64,000 nucleotides of DNA, taken from positions 1 through 64,000 of the forward strand of contig JAMCVZ010000068.1 of NCBI GenBank assembly GCA_023476565.1, read 5' to 3'. The notes beneath the pieces are model-generated. The model searched no databases. It saw nothing but the letters and a program-made list of their open reading frames with translations, and had not been told where the DNA came from. Shown here piece by piece: positions 25,922-35,276 of this stretch; within the stretch, counting starts at the first letter, position 1, and every line of letters begins with the position of its first letter. This stretch comes from Nitrospirota bacterium (GTDB taxonomy: Bacteria > Nitrospirota > Thermodesulfovibrionia > Thermodesulfovibrionales > Dissulfurispiraceae). The position numbers and the translations under genes are program-made.

Positions 25922-26902
25922 ATGTTTGATGTAAAAAAACAGCTTATGTGGTCGAAACTCAGGGTCGGCATAGTCGTCACCCTTGCGGTCATACTCATAC
26001 TCCTGACGGTATTTTTCGCTGGCGGTATTGAAAATATATTCGTTCCCAAGGTGGATATAAGGGCGCAGATCAAGGATGTCAGGGGGTTGAGAAAAGGGGC
26101 GCCGGTATGGGTCTCGGGGATCGAGATAGGCTTTGTGAAGAGCATGAGCCTCAATCCCGAATACGGCACTTTGGTAACTATGGCAATCAACAGGGATGCC
26201 CTGGAATATATCAGGAAGAATTCAACAGCGAATATCATAACTATGGGGCTTTTGGGCGACAAGTACATTGAATTGAGCAATGGGACTCTTGAGGCCGGGG
26301 CTCTGAGCCCCGGCGGCACTATAAAGGGCAGGGCGCAGCCGGATATAAAGGACCTTGTAGATGCCAGTACTGGATCCCTGGAGAAGGCCACGGAGTTTAT
26401 CGACAAGCTCGGGAATTTCATCGGGGAGATACAGAAAGGCAAAGGGGTCGCGGCAAAGCTCATAACAGACCCTGCACTTTACAATGATCTGAAAGAGACC
26501 ACCTCGAATTTATCGAAGATAGTGAAGGATTTCAGGAAATCCCAGGGTACGGTGAAAATGCTCATGGAGGACCCCTCGCTTTATAATAAAATGGCGTCCG
26601 CTTCATTGTCGCTGGAGGCATTCAGCAAGAAGATGAATGAAGGGACGGGAACCCTGGGGAAACTCATAGAAGACCCTACGTTGTACGATAACCTCAACAG
26701 GGCGTCCAAACAGCTCAATTCCGTAATGGAAGAGATAGACTCCGGCAAAGGGGCTGCAAGCGCCCTTATCAAGGATAAAGCGCTTGCCGGAGAGCTGAGA
26801 GAGACCATCACAGGGCTCAGGGAGACCGTAGAGGAACTGAAGACCCTGACGCGGGACATAAAAGCAAATCCGAAGAAGTATTTCAAATTCAGCTTGTTCT
26901 AA
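25922..26902 (+). CDS. mlaD: MlaD-family MCE-domain lipid transport protein
   Basis: A 326-residue protein with an N-terminal membrane helix (residues ~15-40), one MCE domain (~45-125; VRGLRKGAPVWVSGIEIGFV, GLLGDKYIEL) and a long helical tail with repeated DPxLYN/D segments (ITDPALYNDLKE, MEDPSLYNKMAS, IEDPTLYDNLNR). Those repeats probably form a helical tunnel or tether, as in longer MCE proteins. GGAGGAAG precedes the ATG. Together with MlaE and MlaF it makes the inner-membrane complex. Confidence 0.9.
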   Translation: MFDVKKQLMWSKLRVGIVVTLAVILILLTVFFAGGIENIFVPKVDIRAQIKDVRGLRKGAPVWVSGIEIGFVKSMSLNPEYGTLVTMAINRDALEYIRKNSTANIITMGLLGDKYIELSNGTLEAGALSPGGTIKGRAQPDIKDLVDASTGSLEKATEFIDKLGNFIGEIQKGKGVAAKLITDPALYNDLKETTSNLSKIVKDFRKSQGTVKMLMEDPSLYNKMASASLSLEAFSKKMNEGTGTLGKLIEDPTLYDNLNRASKQLNSVMEEIDSGKGAASALIKDKALAGELRETITGLRETVEELKTLTRDIKANPKKYFKFSLF

Positions 26903-26932
26903 TACAAAGAGAGGCATATAACAAAGGCAAAA

Positions 26933-28786
26933 ATGAACCCTGAAACTGCACAGGAACTCCTCAATGTTTTGAAAACGGTCTTTGGCTTTCAGGCATTCCG
27001 TCCCAATCAGGAATCCATCATTAGAAGCATCCTCAACAAGCAGGACGTGTTTGCCGTCATGCCGACCGGCGGCGGGAAATCGCTCTGTTACCAGTTGCCT
27101 GCAAAGATGATGCAGGGGACCGCAGTGGTGATAAGCCCCCTTATTTCCCTTATGAAGGACCAGGTAGACGCTGCACGGGCAACCGGGATATCCGCTGCGT
27201 TCATGAACAGCTCGCTGGGCCCGCAGGAAGCGTCCGATGTATACCGCAGCCTGAAGGACAATTCCCTGTCCCTGCTCTATATTGCGCCTGAACGCTTTGC
27301 CATGCCACATTTCCTCGAGGTATTGAAGACCGTCCCCATTTCTCTCTTTGCCATAGACGAGGCCCATTGCATATCGGAGTGGGGGCATGATTTCCGTCCT
27401 GACTATCTGAGTCTTTCGGCCATTGCGGCGCTGTTCCCGGATGTTCCTGTCGCTGCTTTTACCGCGACGGCCACACAGCGGGTCCAGGAAGATATAATCA
27501 GGAGGATCGGGCTCAGGCGTCCTCATATTGTACGTGCCTCGTTCAACCGTCCGAACCTCTTCTACCAGGTGAGAAAGAAGTCGAAAGCGGAATCGCAGAT
27601 AATGGAATTTCTGGAAGGGCATCCCGGTGAACCGGGAATAATTTACCGCGCAACCCGTGACGCGGTGATGGAAACAACCGCTTTCCTCGTATCAAAGGGG
27701 ATAAAGGCCCTGCCCTACCATGCAGGACTGACCCCGGGGGAGCGGAATAACAATCAGGAGGCATTCAACAGGGACGAGGTGACTGTAATTGTTGCGACCA
27801 TCGCCTTCGGTATGGGAATCGATAAGTCCAATGTGCGGTTTGTCCTGCATGCCGACCTTCCCAGGAATATTGAGAGTTACTATCAGGAAACCGGGCGTGC
27901 GGGACGTGACGGCGAGCCTGCCCATTGCCTCCTGTTGTTCAGCAGGGGAGATATACCGAAGATCCGTTATTTCATAGACCGGGTATCAGATGAGGGGGAC
28001 CGTTCCATTGCCGTCGGGAAATTGAACCAGACGGTGGGCTTTGCGTCGCACAATGTATGCAGGCGCAGGCAGCTCCTCGGATTTTTCGATGAAGAGTATC
28101 CATCCGGCAATTGCGGCGCCTGCGATATCTGTACCGGAACTGTAGAGAAAATCGATATCACCATAGATGCTCAGATACTGATGTCGGCCATGTCGAGGAC
28201 ACAGCAGCGGTTCGGGGCCGGGCACATTATCGATATCATTACCGGCGCCGATACAAAGCGCATCCGCACGCTCCGGCATGATACGATCAAGACCTACGGC
28301 GCGGGCAGGCATAAAGACAAAAAGTACTGGCGCTTTCTCGTTGATGAGCTTATCGCCCAGGACATAATCAGGGAGGACGGCGACCGCTACCCCGTATTGA
28401 AGCTTACGCAAAAAGGCTCTTCCATTCTCTTCGGTGGCGGCAAGGATATTGTTACGGCTTTGAAAAGGGAGGAACCGGAAGACAAGCGCAGGCCTGCGAA
28501 AGACGGCGGCTTTGAGCCCTACGACGAAACTCTCTTTGAGCTGCTGCGCGCAGTACGAAAGAGGCTTGCCGGAGAGCAGCGGGTCCCCCCTTATATAGTA
28601 TTTTCCGATAAGACCCTCCATGAGATGTGCAGGCATTATCCCTCAACATCAGCTGCCATGAGGGGAATCAGCGGTGTCGGTGAGGCCAAACTTGAACGGT
28701 ACGGGAAAGATTTTATTGACAAGATAAGCAGGTACCTGGATGAAAATCCTGATATCTCAATTCCGGCGCGCAAGAAAGCGGAATGA
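26933..28786 (+). CDS. recQ: ATP-dependent DNA helicase RecQ
   Basis: A 617-residue RecQ helicase. Motif I is VMPTGGGKSLCYQLPA, motif II is IDEAHCISEWGHDFRP (DEAH), and motif VI is QETGRAGRDG. The zinc-binding domain has CRRRQLLGFFDEEYPSGNCGACDIC. A winged-helix RQC region follows, and an HRDC domain (~525-605) ends the chain. All expected residues are present. It unwinds DNA in recombination repair. Confidence 0.95.
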   Translation: MNPETAQELLNVLKTVFGFQAFRPNQESIIRSILNKQDVFAVMPTGGGKSLCYQLPAKMMQGTAVVISPLISLMKDQVDAARATGISAAFMNSSLGPQEASDVYRSLKDNSLSLLYIAPERFAMPHFLEVLKTVPISLFAIDEAHCISEWGHDFRPDYLSLSAIAALFPDVPVAAFTATATQRVQEDIIRRIGLRRPHIVRASFNRPNLFYQVRKKSKAESQIMEFLEGHPGEPGIIYRATRDAVMETTAFLVSKGIKALPYHAGLTPGERNNNQEAFNRDEVTVIVATIAFGMGIDKSNVRFVLHADLPRNIESYYQETGRAGRDGEPAHCLLLFSRGDIPKIRYFIDRVSDEGDRSIAVGKLNQTVGFASHNVCRRRQLLGFFDEEYPSGNCGACDICTGTVEKIDITIDAQILMSAMSRTQQRFGAGHIIDIITGADTKRIRTLRHDTIKTYGAGRHKDKKYWRFLVDELIAQDIIREDGDRYPVLKLTQKGSSILFGGGKDIVTALKREEPEDKRRPAKDGGFEPYDETLFELLRAVRKRLAGEQRVPPYIVFSDKTLHEMCRHYPSTSAAMRGISGVGEAKLERYGKDFIDKISRYLDENPDISIPARKKAE

Positions 28787-28883
28787 AAGAGAGATATCCG
28801 GTCCATACTTGCACCATCCTTATCTTTCCGTTTATCATTAACAATTCACAAAGAGACGGCATTTTATTGAGGTGATTCGCTCT

Positions 28884-30059
28884 ATGATCGTTCAAACAGG
28901 TCTGGACAGATTTGAAAAAAACTGGCCTAAAGGATTGAAGGGTGCGCGGGTAGGGCTTGTGGTGCATCCGGCCTCGGTGAACAGAAGGCTCGAACATGCG
29001 GCCGGCCTTTTCATGAAATCCAAAAGAATAGAGGTGCGGGCGTTGTTCGGCCCGCAGCATGGAATCCGCGGCGAGACCCAGGATAATATGATCGAATGGA
29101 AAGGGTTCACGGACAAAAAGGCAGGGCTTCCCGTATTCAGCCTTTACGGCGATGCCAGGAAGCCCGAACCCGCGATGCTGAAGGATATTGATGTGATGGC
29201 GATCGATATGCAGGATGTAGGCGCCCGTTACTATACCTTTATCTGGACCATGGAACTCTGCATGCAGGCGTGCCTTGAAAATGGAAAATCAGTGGTTGTC
29301 CTTGACAGGCCCAATCCCCTGGGTGGGACCCTTATAGAGGGAACGGTGCTTGCTCCGGCTTATGCGTCTTTTGTCGGACGGCGCCCCCTTCCCGTACGCC
29401 ACGGCATGACTGCCGGAGAGATAGGGGGTTATTTGAAGGATGAGCTTTATCCCGCTCTCGATTTTCATGTTATCCCGCTGCAGGGCTGGGAGCGCGAAAT
29501 GTATTTTGATGAAACCGGACTGCCGTGGGTGCTCCCTTCGCCGAATATGCCGACACTGGATACCGCTCTTGTTTATCCCGGGATGTGCCTCCTGGAAGGG
29601 ACCCTGCTCAGCGAGGGACGCGGCACAACACGTCCGTTTGAAATATTCGGCGCTCCTTTCATAGACCCCGGGGTCCTGGTTGAGAGGCTCAGGGCATTCA
29701 AACTCCCCGGCGCGTTTTTCAGGCCGATGTTCTTTCAGCCGACCTTCCAGAAACATGCGGGCAAACTCTGCGGAGGCGCGCAGATACATATCACTGACAG
29801 GGTGAAGTTCAAACCGTTCAAGACAGGAGCGGCAATTCTCAAAGCCGTACGTGAGCTCTATCCTGAGCATGCCTTGTGGAAGAACCCTCCTTATGAATAC
29901 GAGTTGGAAAAGATGCCCATAGATATCCTTGCGGGGACCGACAGGCTCAGGAAAGAGCTTGACAAGGGAAATGACCTTGAGCAGATGGAAGCATGGTGGA
30001 CGGAGCAGGGTTCCCGTTTCCAAAAGAATACAAGAAAAAGATTTCTTATCTATGGATAA
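28884..30059 (+). CDS. namZ: NamZ-like exo-beta-N-acetylmuramidase (DUF1343)
   Basis: A 391-residue DUF1343 protein. Signatures are RVGLVVHPASVNRRLEHA, ALFGPQHGIRGETQDN, MAIDMQDVGARYYTF and VVLDRPNPLGG. Characterised members (NamZ) cut MurNAc from the non-reducing end of peptidoglycan fragments. I see no clear signal peptide, so it may act on fragments in the cytoplasm. ATG at 28884 follows GAGGTGA; GTG at 28872 is less likely. The next gene, overlapping by 8 bases, encodes enzymes that use MurNAc, which supports this role. Confidence 0.82.
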   Translation: MIVQTGLDRFEKNWPKGLKGARVGLVVHPASVNRRLEHAAGLFMKSKRIEVRALFGPQHGIRGETQDNMIEWKGFTDKKAGLPVFSLYGDARKPEPAMLKDIDVMAIDMQDVGARYYTFIWTMELCMQACLENGKSVVVLDRPNPLGGTLIEGTVLAPAYASFVGRRPLPVRHGMTAGEIGGYLKDELYPALDFHVIPLQGWEREMYFDETGLPWVLPSPNMPTLDTALVYPGMCLLEGTLLSEGRGTTRPFEIFGAPFIDPGVLVERLRAFKLPGAFFRPMFFQPTFQKHAGKLCGGAQIHITDRVKFKPFKTGAAILKAVRELYPEHALWKNPPYEYELEKMPIDILAGTDRLRKELDKGNDLEQMEAWWTEQGSRFQKNTRKRFLIYG

Positions 30060-31938
30060 ACCCGTCAAGTGCTTTATTCCGGCCGCGGGTCTCGGTGAAA
30101 GGCTGAGGCCGATAACAGACCATATACCAAAACCCCTTATTCCCATTCTGGGCAAACCTGTCCTGCAGACCATTCTTGAGAACGTCTCGCTGCTGTCGCT
30201 TGATGGAATCGGCGTCAACCTGCATTATAAACGGGATATCATCGAAGAGTGGCTGCGGAACTCCGTTTTCCACGGGAGAACCGCTCTTTTCCCGGAAGAC
30301 CCGATACTTGATACCGGGGGCGCGCTGAAGAATGCGGAGGGCTTCCTGAGCGGGAGCACTTTCCTTGTCCACAACTCGGATATATTTACGGATATGGATT
30401 TAAAAAGCCTGGTTGCATCCCATTTCTTGTCGGGCAATCTTGCGACGCTTGCCGTCCATGATTGTCCCCGGTTCAACAATGTCGCCATCGACCCAAAGGG
30501 CTTCCTCAGGGGGGTTGGAAAGAAGCGCACGCTGCAACCCGGTACGGAGAAATGGACAGCCTTTACCGGCATCGCCGTATATGCTCCTGAATTCCTGACA
30601 TTTCTGCCCGAAGGCAAATCAAGCGTTGTCTTCGCATGGCTGCGTGCTATAGCCAGGGGATATAAGGTCGGCACCCTGGATGTAAGCGGATGTTTCTGGA
30701 GCGACATCGGAACTCCCGCCGCATATGCATCCACTCTCCTGGACACTTTGAGAGCAGACGGAGAAATGGTGTACATAAATCCATCGGCGCGCGGCTGCCT
30801 TGATGCAGAACTGGACGGGTATCTGGTAATCGAAAAGGACAGCATGACTGGTAAAGGAGCATCGCTTAAGAATTGCATTGTGCTGCCCGGAAGCAGAGTA
30901 GGGAAGGGTATATATAAAAACTGCATTATCGGTCCTGATTTTAAGATTGACCTGAACGAATCGGAAATGGGCATCCCGGTAGAAAACGGCTCGGTGTTTA
31001 TCGGCGCCGGGGGCTCGGACAGAAAATATTTCAGGATAAGGCGGGATGTCAAAGCAGCAGTGCTCATGCGGTGCGCACCCGGCGGTCCCGACTTCCGGCG
31101 GCATATCGAGTATTCCCGCTTTTTCCGCACATACGGTATTCCTGTCCCGGAGCTTATAGAAGAAGAGCCTGATAAAATGGGGGCAATTTTCGAAGACCTT
31201 GGAGACATGTCTTTATACAATTGGCTTAAGTGCCCGCGGGATGAGGACCGGATCGAAGACATATACAGGCGGGTGCTGGACATAATCATCAAGCTCCACA
31301 CTACAGTGACGGGGCACGTATCGGAATGCCCTCTGCTTCAGGAAAGGGTTTTTGATTATGACCACCTGCGCTGGGAGACAAGTTATTTTATGGAGAGGTT
31401 TGTCGGGGGAGCCGGGGGCATGCCTGTCGAAAATAATCAGGCCCTGCAGGATGAGTTCCACAGACTGGCCTCGCAGGTGAATTCGTTCCCGAAAACGATC
31501 ATACACCGTGATTTCCAAGCGCAGAATATAATGGTCGCGAACGGCAGGGCACGTTTGATCGATTACCAGGGGGCGCGCATCGGCCCCCCTGCTTATGACG
31601 TGGCTTCCCTGCTGTGGGACCCCTATTACCGGCTTGAAGAAACCATGAGAGAGCGTCTCGTGCGCTATTACATAGGCCGGATGAGCAGTGCGGCAGAAGG
31701 ATTCGATGAGCATGACTTCAGGGCCACACTGCTCCCCTGCCGTCTCCAGAGACATATGCAGGCGCTTGGAGCATATGGATTCCTGTCAATGGTGAAAGGC
31801 AAGAAATACTTTCTCAAACATATTCCCGAGGCTTTGCGGGTGCTTAAAGGAGAGGCCGTCCTTGCAAAAGAGGAGTATCCTGAGCTGCATAAGCTCGTTG
31901 CGGGTTTGCAGAGGGCATGTTGTTTCTTGCACCGGTAG
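30052..31938 (+). CDS. MurU-AmgK-like fusion: MurNAc-1-P uridylyltransferase plus sugar kinase
   Basis: A 628-residue two-domain protein. Residues ~1-320 form a nucleotidyltransferase with CFIPAAGLGERLRPITDHIPKPLIPILGKP, then a left-handed beta-helix-like segment with GSRVGKGIYKNCIIGPD. Residues ~325-628 form an aminoglycoside-phosphotransferase-type kinase with IIHRDFQAQNIMV (catalytic loop) and LIDYQGARIGPPAYDVASLL (metal Asp). AmgK phosphorylates MurNAc at C1, and MurU turns MurNAc-1-P into UDP-MurNAc, bypassing early murein synthesis. Here both seem joined in one chain, next to NamZ, which supplies MurNAc. The assignment rests on domain content and context. ATG at 30052 is used. Confidence 0.75.
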   Translation: MDKPVKCFIPAAGLGERLRPITDHIPKPLIPILGKPVLQTILENVSLLSLDGIGVNLHYKRDIIEEWLRNSVFHGRTALFPEDPILDTGGALKNAEGFLSGSTFLVHNSDIFTDMDLKSLVASHFLSGNLATLAVHDCPRFNNVAIDPKGFLRGVGKKRTLQPGTEKWTAFTGIAVYAPEFLTFLPEGKSSVVFAWLRAIARGYKVGTLDVSGCFWSDIGTPAAYASTLLDTLRADGEMVYINPSARGCLDAELDGYLVIEKDSMTGKGASLKNCIVLPGSRVGKGIYKNCIIGPDFKIDLNESEMGIPVENGSVFIGAGGSDRKYFRIRRDVKAAVLMRCAPGGPDFRRHIEYSRFFRTYGIPVPELIEEEPDKMGAIFEDLGDMSLYNWLKCPRDEDRIEDIYRRVLDIIIKLHTTVTGHVSECPLLQERVFDYDHLRWETSYFMERFVGGAGGMPVENNQALQDEFHRLASQVNSFPKTIIHRDFQAQNIMVANGRARLIDYQGARIGPPAYDVASLLWDPYYRLEETMRERLVRYYIGRMSSAAEGFDEHDFRATLLPCRLQRHMQALGAYGFLSMVKGKKYFLKHIPEALRVLKGEAVLAKEEYPELHKLVAGLQRACCFLHR

Positions 31939-32069
31939 GGTAGTTGTGCGGCCGGATAATGAAAATACAACCGATTCTTTCCTGCGCAGATGAAGGCTCT
32001 CATTTATTATATTCCAAGGAAGAGACTTCAAGATGTTATCAGTCAGGAATATGGTAAAATGGCTGTAAC

Positions 32070-32615
32070 ATGGACTTCAAAAAAGTTATTGAGCAGCTTG
32101 TTTCCTCTTTTGATAAGGCGGGTATCCGCTATGCCTTTATCGGGGGCTTCGCTCTTGGATTATGGGGGAGGAGCAGGGCAACCGCGGATATTGATTTTCT
32201 TGTGAATCGGGATGATATGGAAAAGGTCGATTGTGTTATGCAGGGACTTGGGTATGAGTGCAAGTACGGGACTGAAAACGTTTCGCAGTATGTTTCTCCC
32301 TTAAAAGTCTTTGGTGAGGTGGATTTTTTACATGCCTTCAGGGAGGCAAGTCTGGAAATGCTCGGCAGGGTGGAAGAGAAGGATGCTTTTGACAGTTCTT
32401 TAAAAATAAAGGTACTAAGACCCGAAGATTTGATAGGATTGAAAATACAGGCAATGAAAAATAATCCAGGGAGAGAGATGCTTGATACAGCCGATATCGA
32501 GATGCTGGTATCTATTCACAAAGACCGACTTGATTGGTCTCTGATAGAAAAGTATTGCAGTATTTTTGAAATGGACGATCTGTATGAAAAGATATGCAGG
32601 AGTACAGGGGAATGA
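32070..32615 (+). CDS. AbiEii/MNT-like nucleotidyltransferase
   Basis: A 181-residue minimal nucleotidyltransferase. The active site is AFIGGFALGLWGRSRATADIDFLV, giving the GG...GxW and DxD pattern; a later EVDFLHAF adds the third Asp. Such proteins include AbiEii-type toxins and other orphan NTases. The small gene overlapping its end by 4 bases could be a partner, as in toxin-antitoxin pairs, but I do not recognise it as a known antitoxin. Confidence 0.7.
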   Translation: MDFKKVIEQLVSSFDKAGIRYAFIGGFALGLWGRSRATADIDFLVNRDDMEKVDCVMQGLGYECKYGTENVSQYVSPLKVFGEVDFLHAFREASLEMLGRVEEKDAFDSSLKIKVLRPEDLIGLKIQAMKNNPGREMLDTADIEMLVSIHKDRLDWSLIEKYCSIFEMDDLYEKICRSTGE

Positions 32616-32836
32616 GCCTTTCTGACAGAGCAATAAAAGAACTTGTCGAGCTCTCAAAATCAGACTCGCTGAGGAAGGATATGGAGACGGTTGCTTCTCA
32701 GCGACATAATCCTTTTATTAAGGATGGCACGATAGACGTGGATACATATATTGAATTTTTAAACCAATTTAACGAATTCACCAACCACGAGCCCAAACCA
32801 TTTCAACCGATAATTGATAAGGAAATGAAATTGTAA
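32612..32836 (+). CDS. Small 74-residue protein paired with the nucleotidyltransferase
   Basis: ATG at 32612 overlaps the upstream stop (ATGA). The protein starts MSLSDRAIKELVELSKSD and is mostly helical and charged, with HNPFIKDGTIDVDTYIEFL in the middle. No DNA-binding or catalytic motif is clear. Coupled translation suggests a partner of the nucleotidyltransferase. Confidence 0.65.
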   Translation: MSLSDRAIKELVELSKSDSLRKDMETVASQRHNPFIKDGTIDVDTYIEFLNQFNEFTNHEPKPFQPIIDKEMKL

Positions 32837-32868
32837 GTAAAACAGTGCCGCTAAGCTTAGTGCACCCC

Positions 32869-33222
32869 ATGGACAAGAACTCGAAAAATATAATCGACTC
32901 GCTTCTCAAATTCCGCAGTGAAAGGGATTGGGAGCAGTTCCATCGCCCGAAGGACCTCGCCATATCCATTGTACTTGAAGCGGCGGAACTGCTTGAGGAG
33001 TTCCAGTGGAAAACGGATGAGGAGGTAAAGAAGTATCTTGCCGGAGATGGTCTGAATGCGGTAAGAGAAGAGATTGCCGATATCGCCATTTATCTGCTGC
33101 TCATGTCCAATGACCTCGGGATAGATCCGGTCGCTGCCATAAAGGACAAAATCAGGAAGAACGAGGCAAAGTACCCGGTCTCGAAAGCCAAAGGCTCGTC
33201 GAAAAAATATGATAAACTTTAG
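32869..33222 (+). CDS. MazG-like nucleotide pyrophosphohydrolase
   Basis: A 117-residue all-alpha NTP pyrophosphatase of the MazG/dCTPase (RS21-C6) kind. The metal-binding pattern ExxE...ExxD is visible: EAAELLEEFQW followed by REEIADIAIYLLLM. The family hydrolyses (d)NTPs, often modified ones, to monophosphates. ATG at 32869 (MDKNSKNIID) is the likely start; a GTG 8 codons upstream is also in frame. Confidence 0.85.
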   Translation: MDKNSKNIIDSLLKFRSERDWEQFHRPKDLAISIVLEAAELLEEFQWKTDEEVKKYLAGDGLNAVREEIADIAIYLLLMSNDLGIDPVAAIKDKIRKNEAKYPVSKAKGSSKKYDKL

Positions 33223-33316
33223 CAGGGACTGCATTTGTCCTGAGATAAATGAAGCAATGGAAGCGTGCCAAATGAATAGCACACATAGTCTATTGATAGT
33301 CTTTTGAGGCTGACGT

Positions 33317-34519
33317 ATGATCACTGTAGAGACTTTCAGGGGAAAATCCATCACCGAACACCGCATCGAGATAGTCGAGCGCAAGGGTACGGGCCATCCC
33401 GACTATATGTGCGATTCCATTATGGAAGCCATTTCCATCGCCTTATCGAAAGAGTACATGAAAGAGTTCGGGACAATCCTCCACTACAATATAGACAAGG
33501 GACTGCTTGCAGCCGGAAGGGTCAAAAGCGGGTTCGGCGGGGGCCGGGTCTTGAAGCCCATGGAGCTGACTATCGGTGACAGGGCAACGTTCAGCGCTGC
33601 GGGAAAGAAAATTCCCGTTGATGACATTGCGGTAGCTGCCGCAAGGAGATGGATAAAGGATAATATGAGGTTCGTTGATCCGGAACGGCATGTGAAGTAC
33701 CGCGTTGTCCTTGCGCCGGGCTCCGAGGAGCTTACCGATATATTCATGAGACCGGGAAAGGTCAGGCCTGCAAATGACACGTCCGCTGCAATCGGGTATT
33801 ATCCGCTGAGTATTACCGAGCGGGCTGTTTTTGATTTGGAGAAATACCTCAATTCAGAGGGGTTCAAAAATAAATTTCCCGAAACCGGCGAGGATATAAA
33901 AGTCATGGGACGCAGGGAAGGTAATGAGGTGGATATGACTGTAGCGATGCCTTTCCTTGCGCATTGCATCAAATCCGAAAAAGAGTATTTTGAAAGGAAG
34001 CGTGCTGTGCACCGGGATATGACGGGATTTCTCGGCGGGTTCACGGAATTCAAGAAGACGAGTGTCCACTTCAATACCCTGGACCATGAGGGGAGGGGCC
34101 TCGGCGGAGTCTACCTGAGCCTTCTGGGCACATCCGCCGAGGACGCGGATTCCGGGCAGGTTGGCCGGGGAAACAGGGTGAACGGGCTCATCTCCACGAA
34201 CAGGCCCATGGGGACTGAAGCCGCGGCAGGCAAGAACCCGGTGAGCCATGTCGGTAAAATATACAATGTGCTCTCACATAAAATTGCGAAAGAGATTTAT
34301 GAAAAAACAGAGGGCGTTAAAGAGGTATATGTGCTTCTTCTAAGCAGGATAGGAACTCCTGTCGATACCCCCCAAACGGCTGCTGCCCAGGTCTTGCTCG
34401 AAAAAGGCAGGAATGTAAATGAAATTGCAAAGACTGCAGAGGAGATCCTCGGGAAAGGGCTTTCGGGAATAAACAGGTTCTGCATGGAACTGAGCAGGGG
34501 GAAGTATCCGGTTTGCTGA
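33317..34519 (+). CDS. metK: S-adenosylmethionine synthetase, archaeal type
   Basis: A 400-residue enzyme making SAM from methionine and ATP. The sequence starts [35 protein letters not shown], and contains [16 protein letters not shown] and [26 protein letters not shown]. These are the signatures of the archaeal family (PF01941), which is distinct from bacterial MetK and found in only some bacteria. No SAM riboswitch is visible in the 94 bases upstream. Confidence 0.92.
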   Translation: MITVETFRGKSITEHRIEIVERKGTGHPDYMCDSIMEAISIALSKEYMKEFGTILHYNIDKGLLAAGRVKSGFGGGRVLKPMELTIGDRATFSAAGKKIPVDDIAVAAARRWIKDNMRFVDPERHVKYRVVLAPGSEELTDIFMRPGKVRPANDTSAAIGYYPLSITERAVFDLEKYLNSEGFKNKFPETGEDIKVMGRREGNEVDMTVAMPFLAHCIKSEKEYFERKRAVHRDMTGFLGGFTEFKKTSVHFNTLDHEGRGLGGVYLSLLGTSAEDADSGQVGRGNRVNGLISTNRPMGTEAAAGKNPVSHVGKIYNVLSHKIAKEIYEKTEGVKEVYVLLLSRIGTPVDTPQTAAAQVLLEKGRNVNEIAKTAEEILGKGLSGINRFCMELSRGKYPVC

Positions 34520-34581
34520 TCGGTGATACTGTTCACCGGCGTTTTCTTCCTTCCATCCGGTGTAAGGCGCCGCTGTTATTA

Positions 34582-34590
34582 TGTTATAAT
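34582..34590 (+). promoter_or_regulatory. Extended -10 promoter abutting def
   Basis: TG-T-TATAAT (34582-34590) is an extended -10 element ending 5 bases before the def ATG. No -35 is evident. If used, the transcript would start at or next to the ATG and be leaderless. Confidence 0.4.
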
Positions 34591-34595
34591 TCCAC

Positions 34596-35105
34596 ATGGC
34601 GGTATTGGAGATTAGAAAGTATCCTGAAGAGGTCCTGAAAAAGAAAGCCTCGCCGGTGAAGGAAATCGATGAAGCGGTGCGGCGTCTTGTGGACGACATG
34701 GTCGAGACCATGTATGCCGCTCCGGGTATAGGTCTTGCCGCTCCGCAGGTCGGGGTTTCAAAGAGGATCGTCGTTATCGATATAAGCAGCAAGGAAGAAG
34801 AGTTCCCCCTTATTGTCCTGGCGAATCCACGGATCATTGAAGCTGAAGGACTCGTAGATTCCGAAGAGGGATGCCTGAGCGTTCCCCAGTATACATCTGT
34901 GGTCAAGAGGGCGGAAAGGGTTATCGTTAAAGGACTCGATATAAAGGGGACCCCTGTAGAAATCGAGGGCACGGGACTCCTTGCACGGGTGCTCCAGCAT
35001 GAGATTGATCACCTCGACGGCGTTCTTTTCGTTGATCGGCTGAGTACCATAAAAAAAGAATTTTTCAAGAAGCGCTATCTGAAAGCGGTAAAAGCAGGTT
35101 ATTAG
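34596..35105 (+). CDS. def: Peptide deformylase
   Basis: A 169-residue metalloenzyme that removes the formyl group from nascent proteins. All three motifs are present: GIGLAAPQVG, EEGCLSVP and QHEIDHLDGVLF (HExxH). Methionyl-tRNA formyltransferase lies downstream, the usual pairing. Its last codons (GGTTATTAG) are the start of a repeat element. Confidence 0.95.
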   Translation: MAVLEIRKYPEEVLKKKASPVKEIDEAVRRLVDDMVETMYAAPGIGLAAPQVGVSKRIVVIDISSKEEEFPLIVLANPRIIEAEGLVDSEEGCLSVPQYTSVVKRAERVIVKGLDIKGTPVEIEGTGLLARVLQHEIDHLDGVLFVDRLSTIKKEFFKKRYLKAVKAGY

Positions 35106-35242
35106 GTTATTTATGGTTATTTGCAGCTATTATTGCAGAAGAAAGATAGCGTTGTGTAATGGTTCATACCCTATAAATTGAATAGCATGCGGCAACAACA
35201 GGTAACTCAATAACTATCAATAACCATAAATAACTATCACAA
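35098..35242. repeat. Wide inverted repeat between def and fmt
   Basis: The left arm has GGTTATTAGGTTATTTATGG and TTATTTGCAGCTATTATTG. The right arm has the inverse CAATAACTATCAATAACC and ATAAATAACTATCAC. About 70 bases lie between the arms. The build (degenerate 6-8-nt units, inverted) matches the other hairpins but the sequence is distinct. It fills the 171-base gap; nothing else is seen there. Confidence 0.65.
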
Positions 35243-35276
35243 TAAATGACGACTTCTTGAATAACGAGGTTCCATA

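Noticed and set aside
33223-33316. SAM riboswitch upstream of metK
   Set aside because: I find no SAM-I/II/III-like conserved core or terminator in this short gap.
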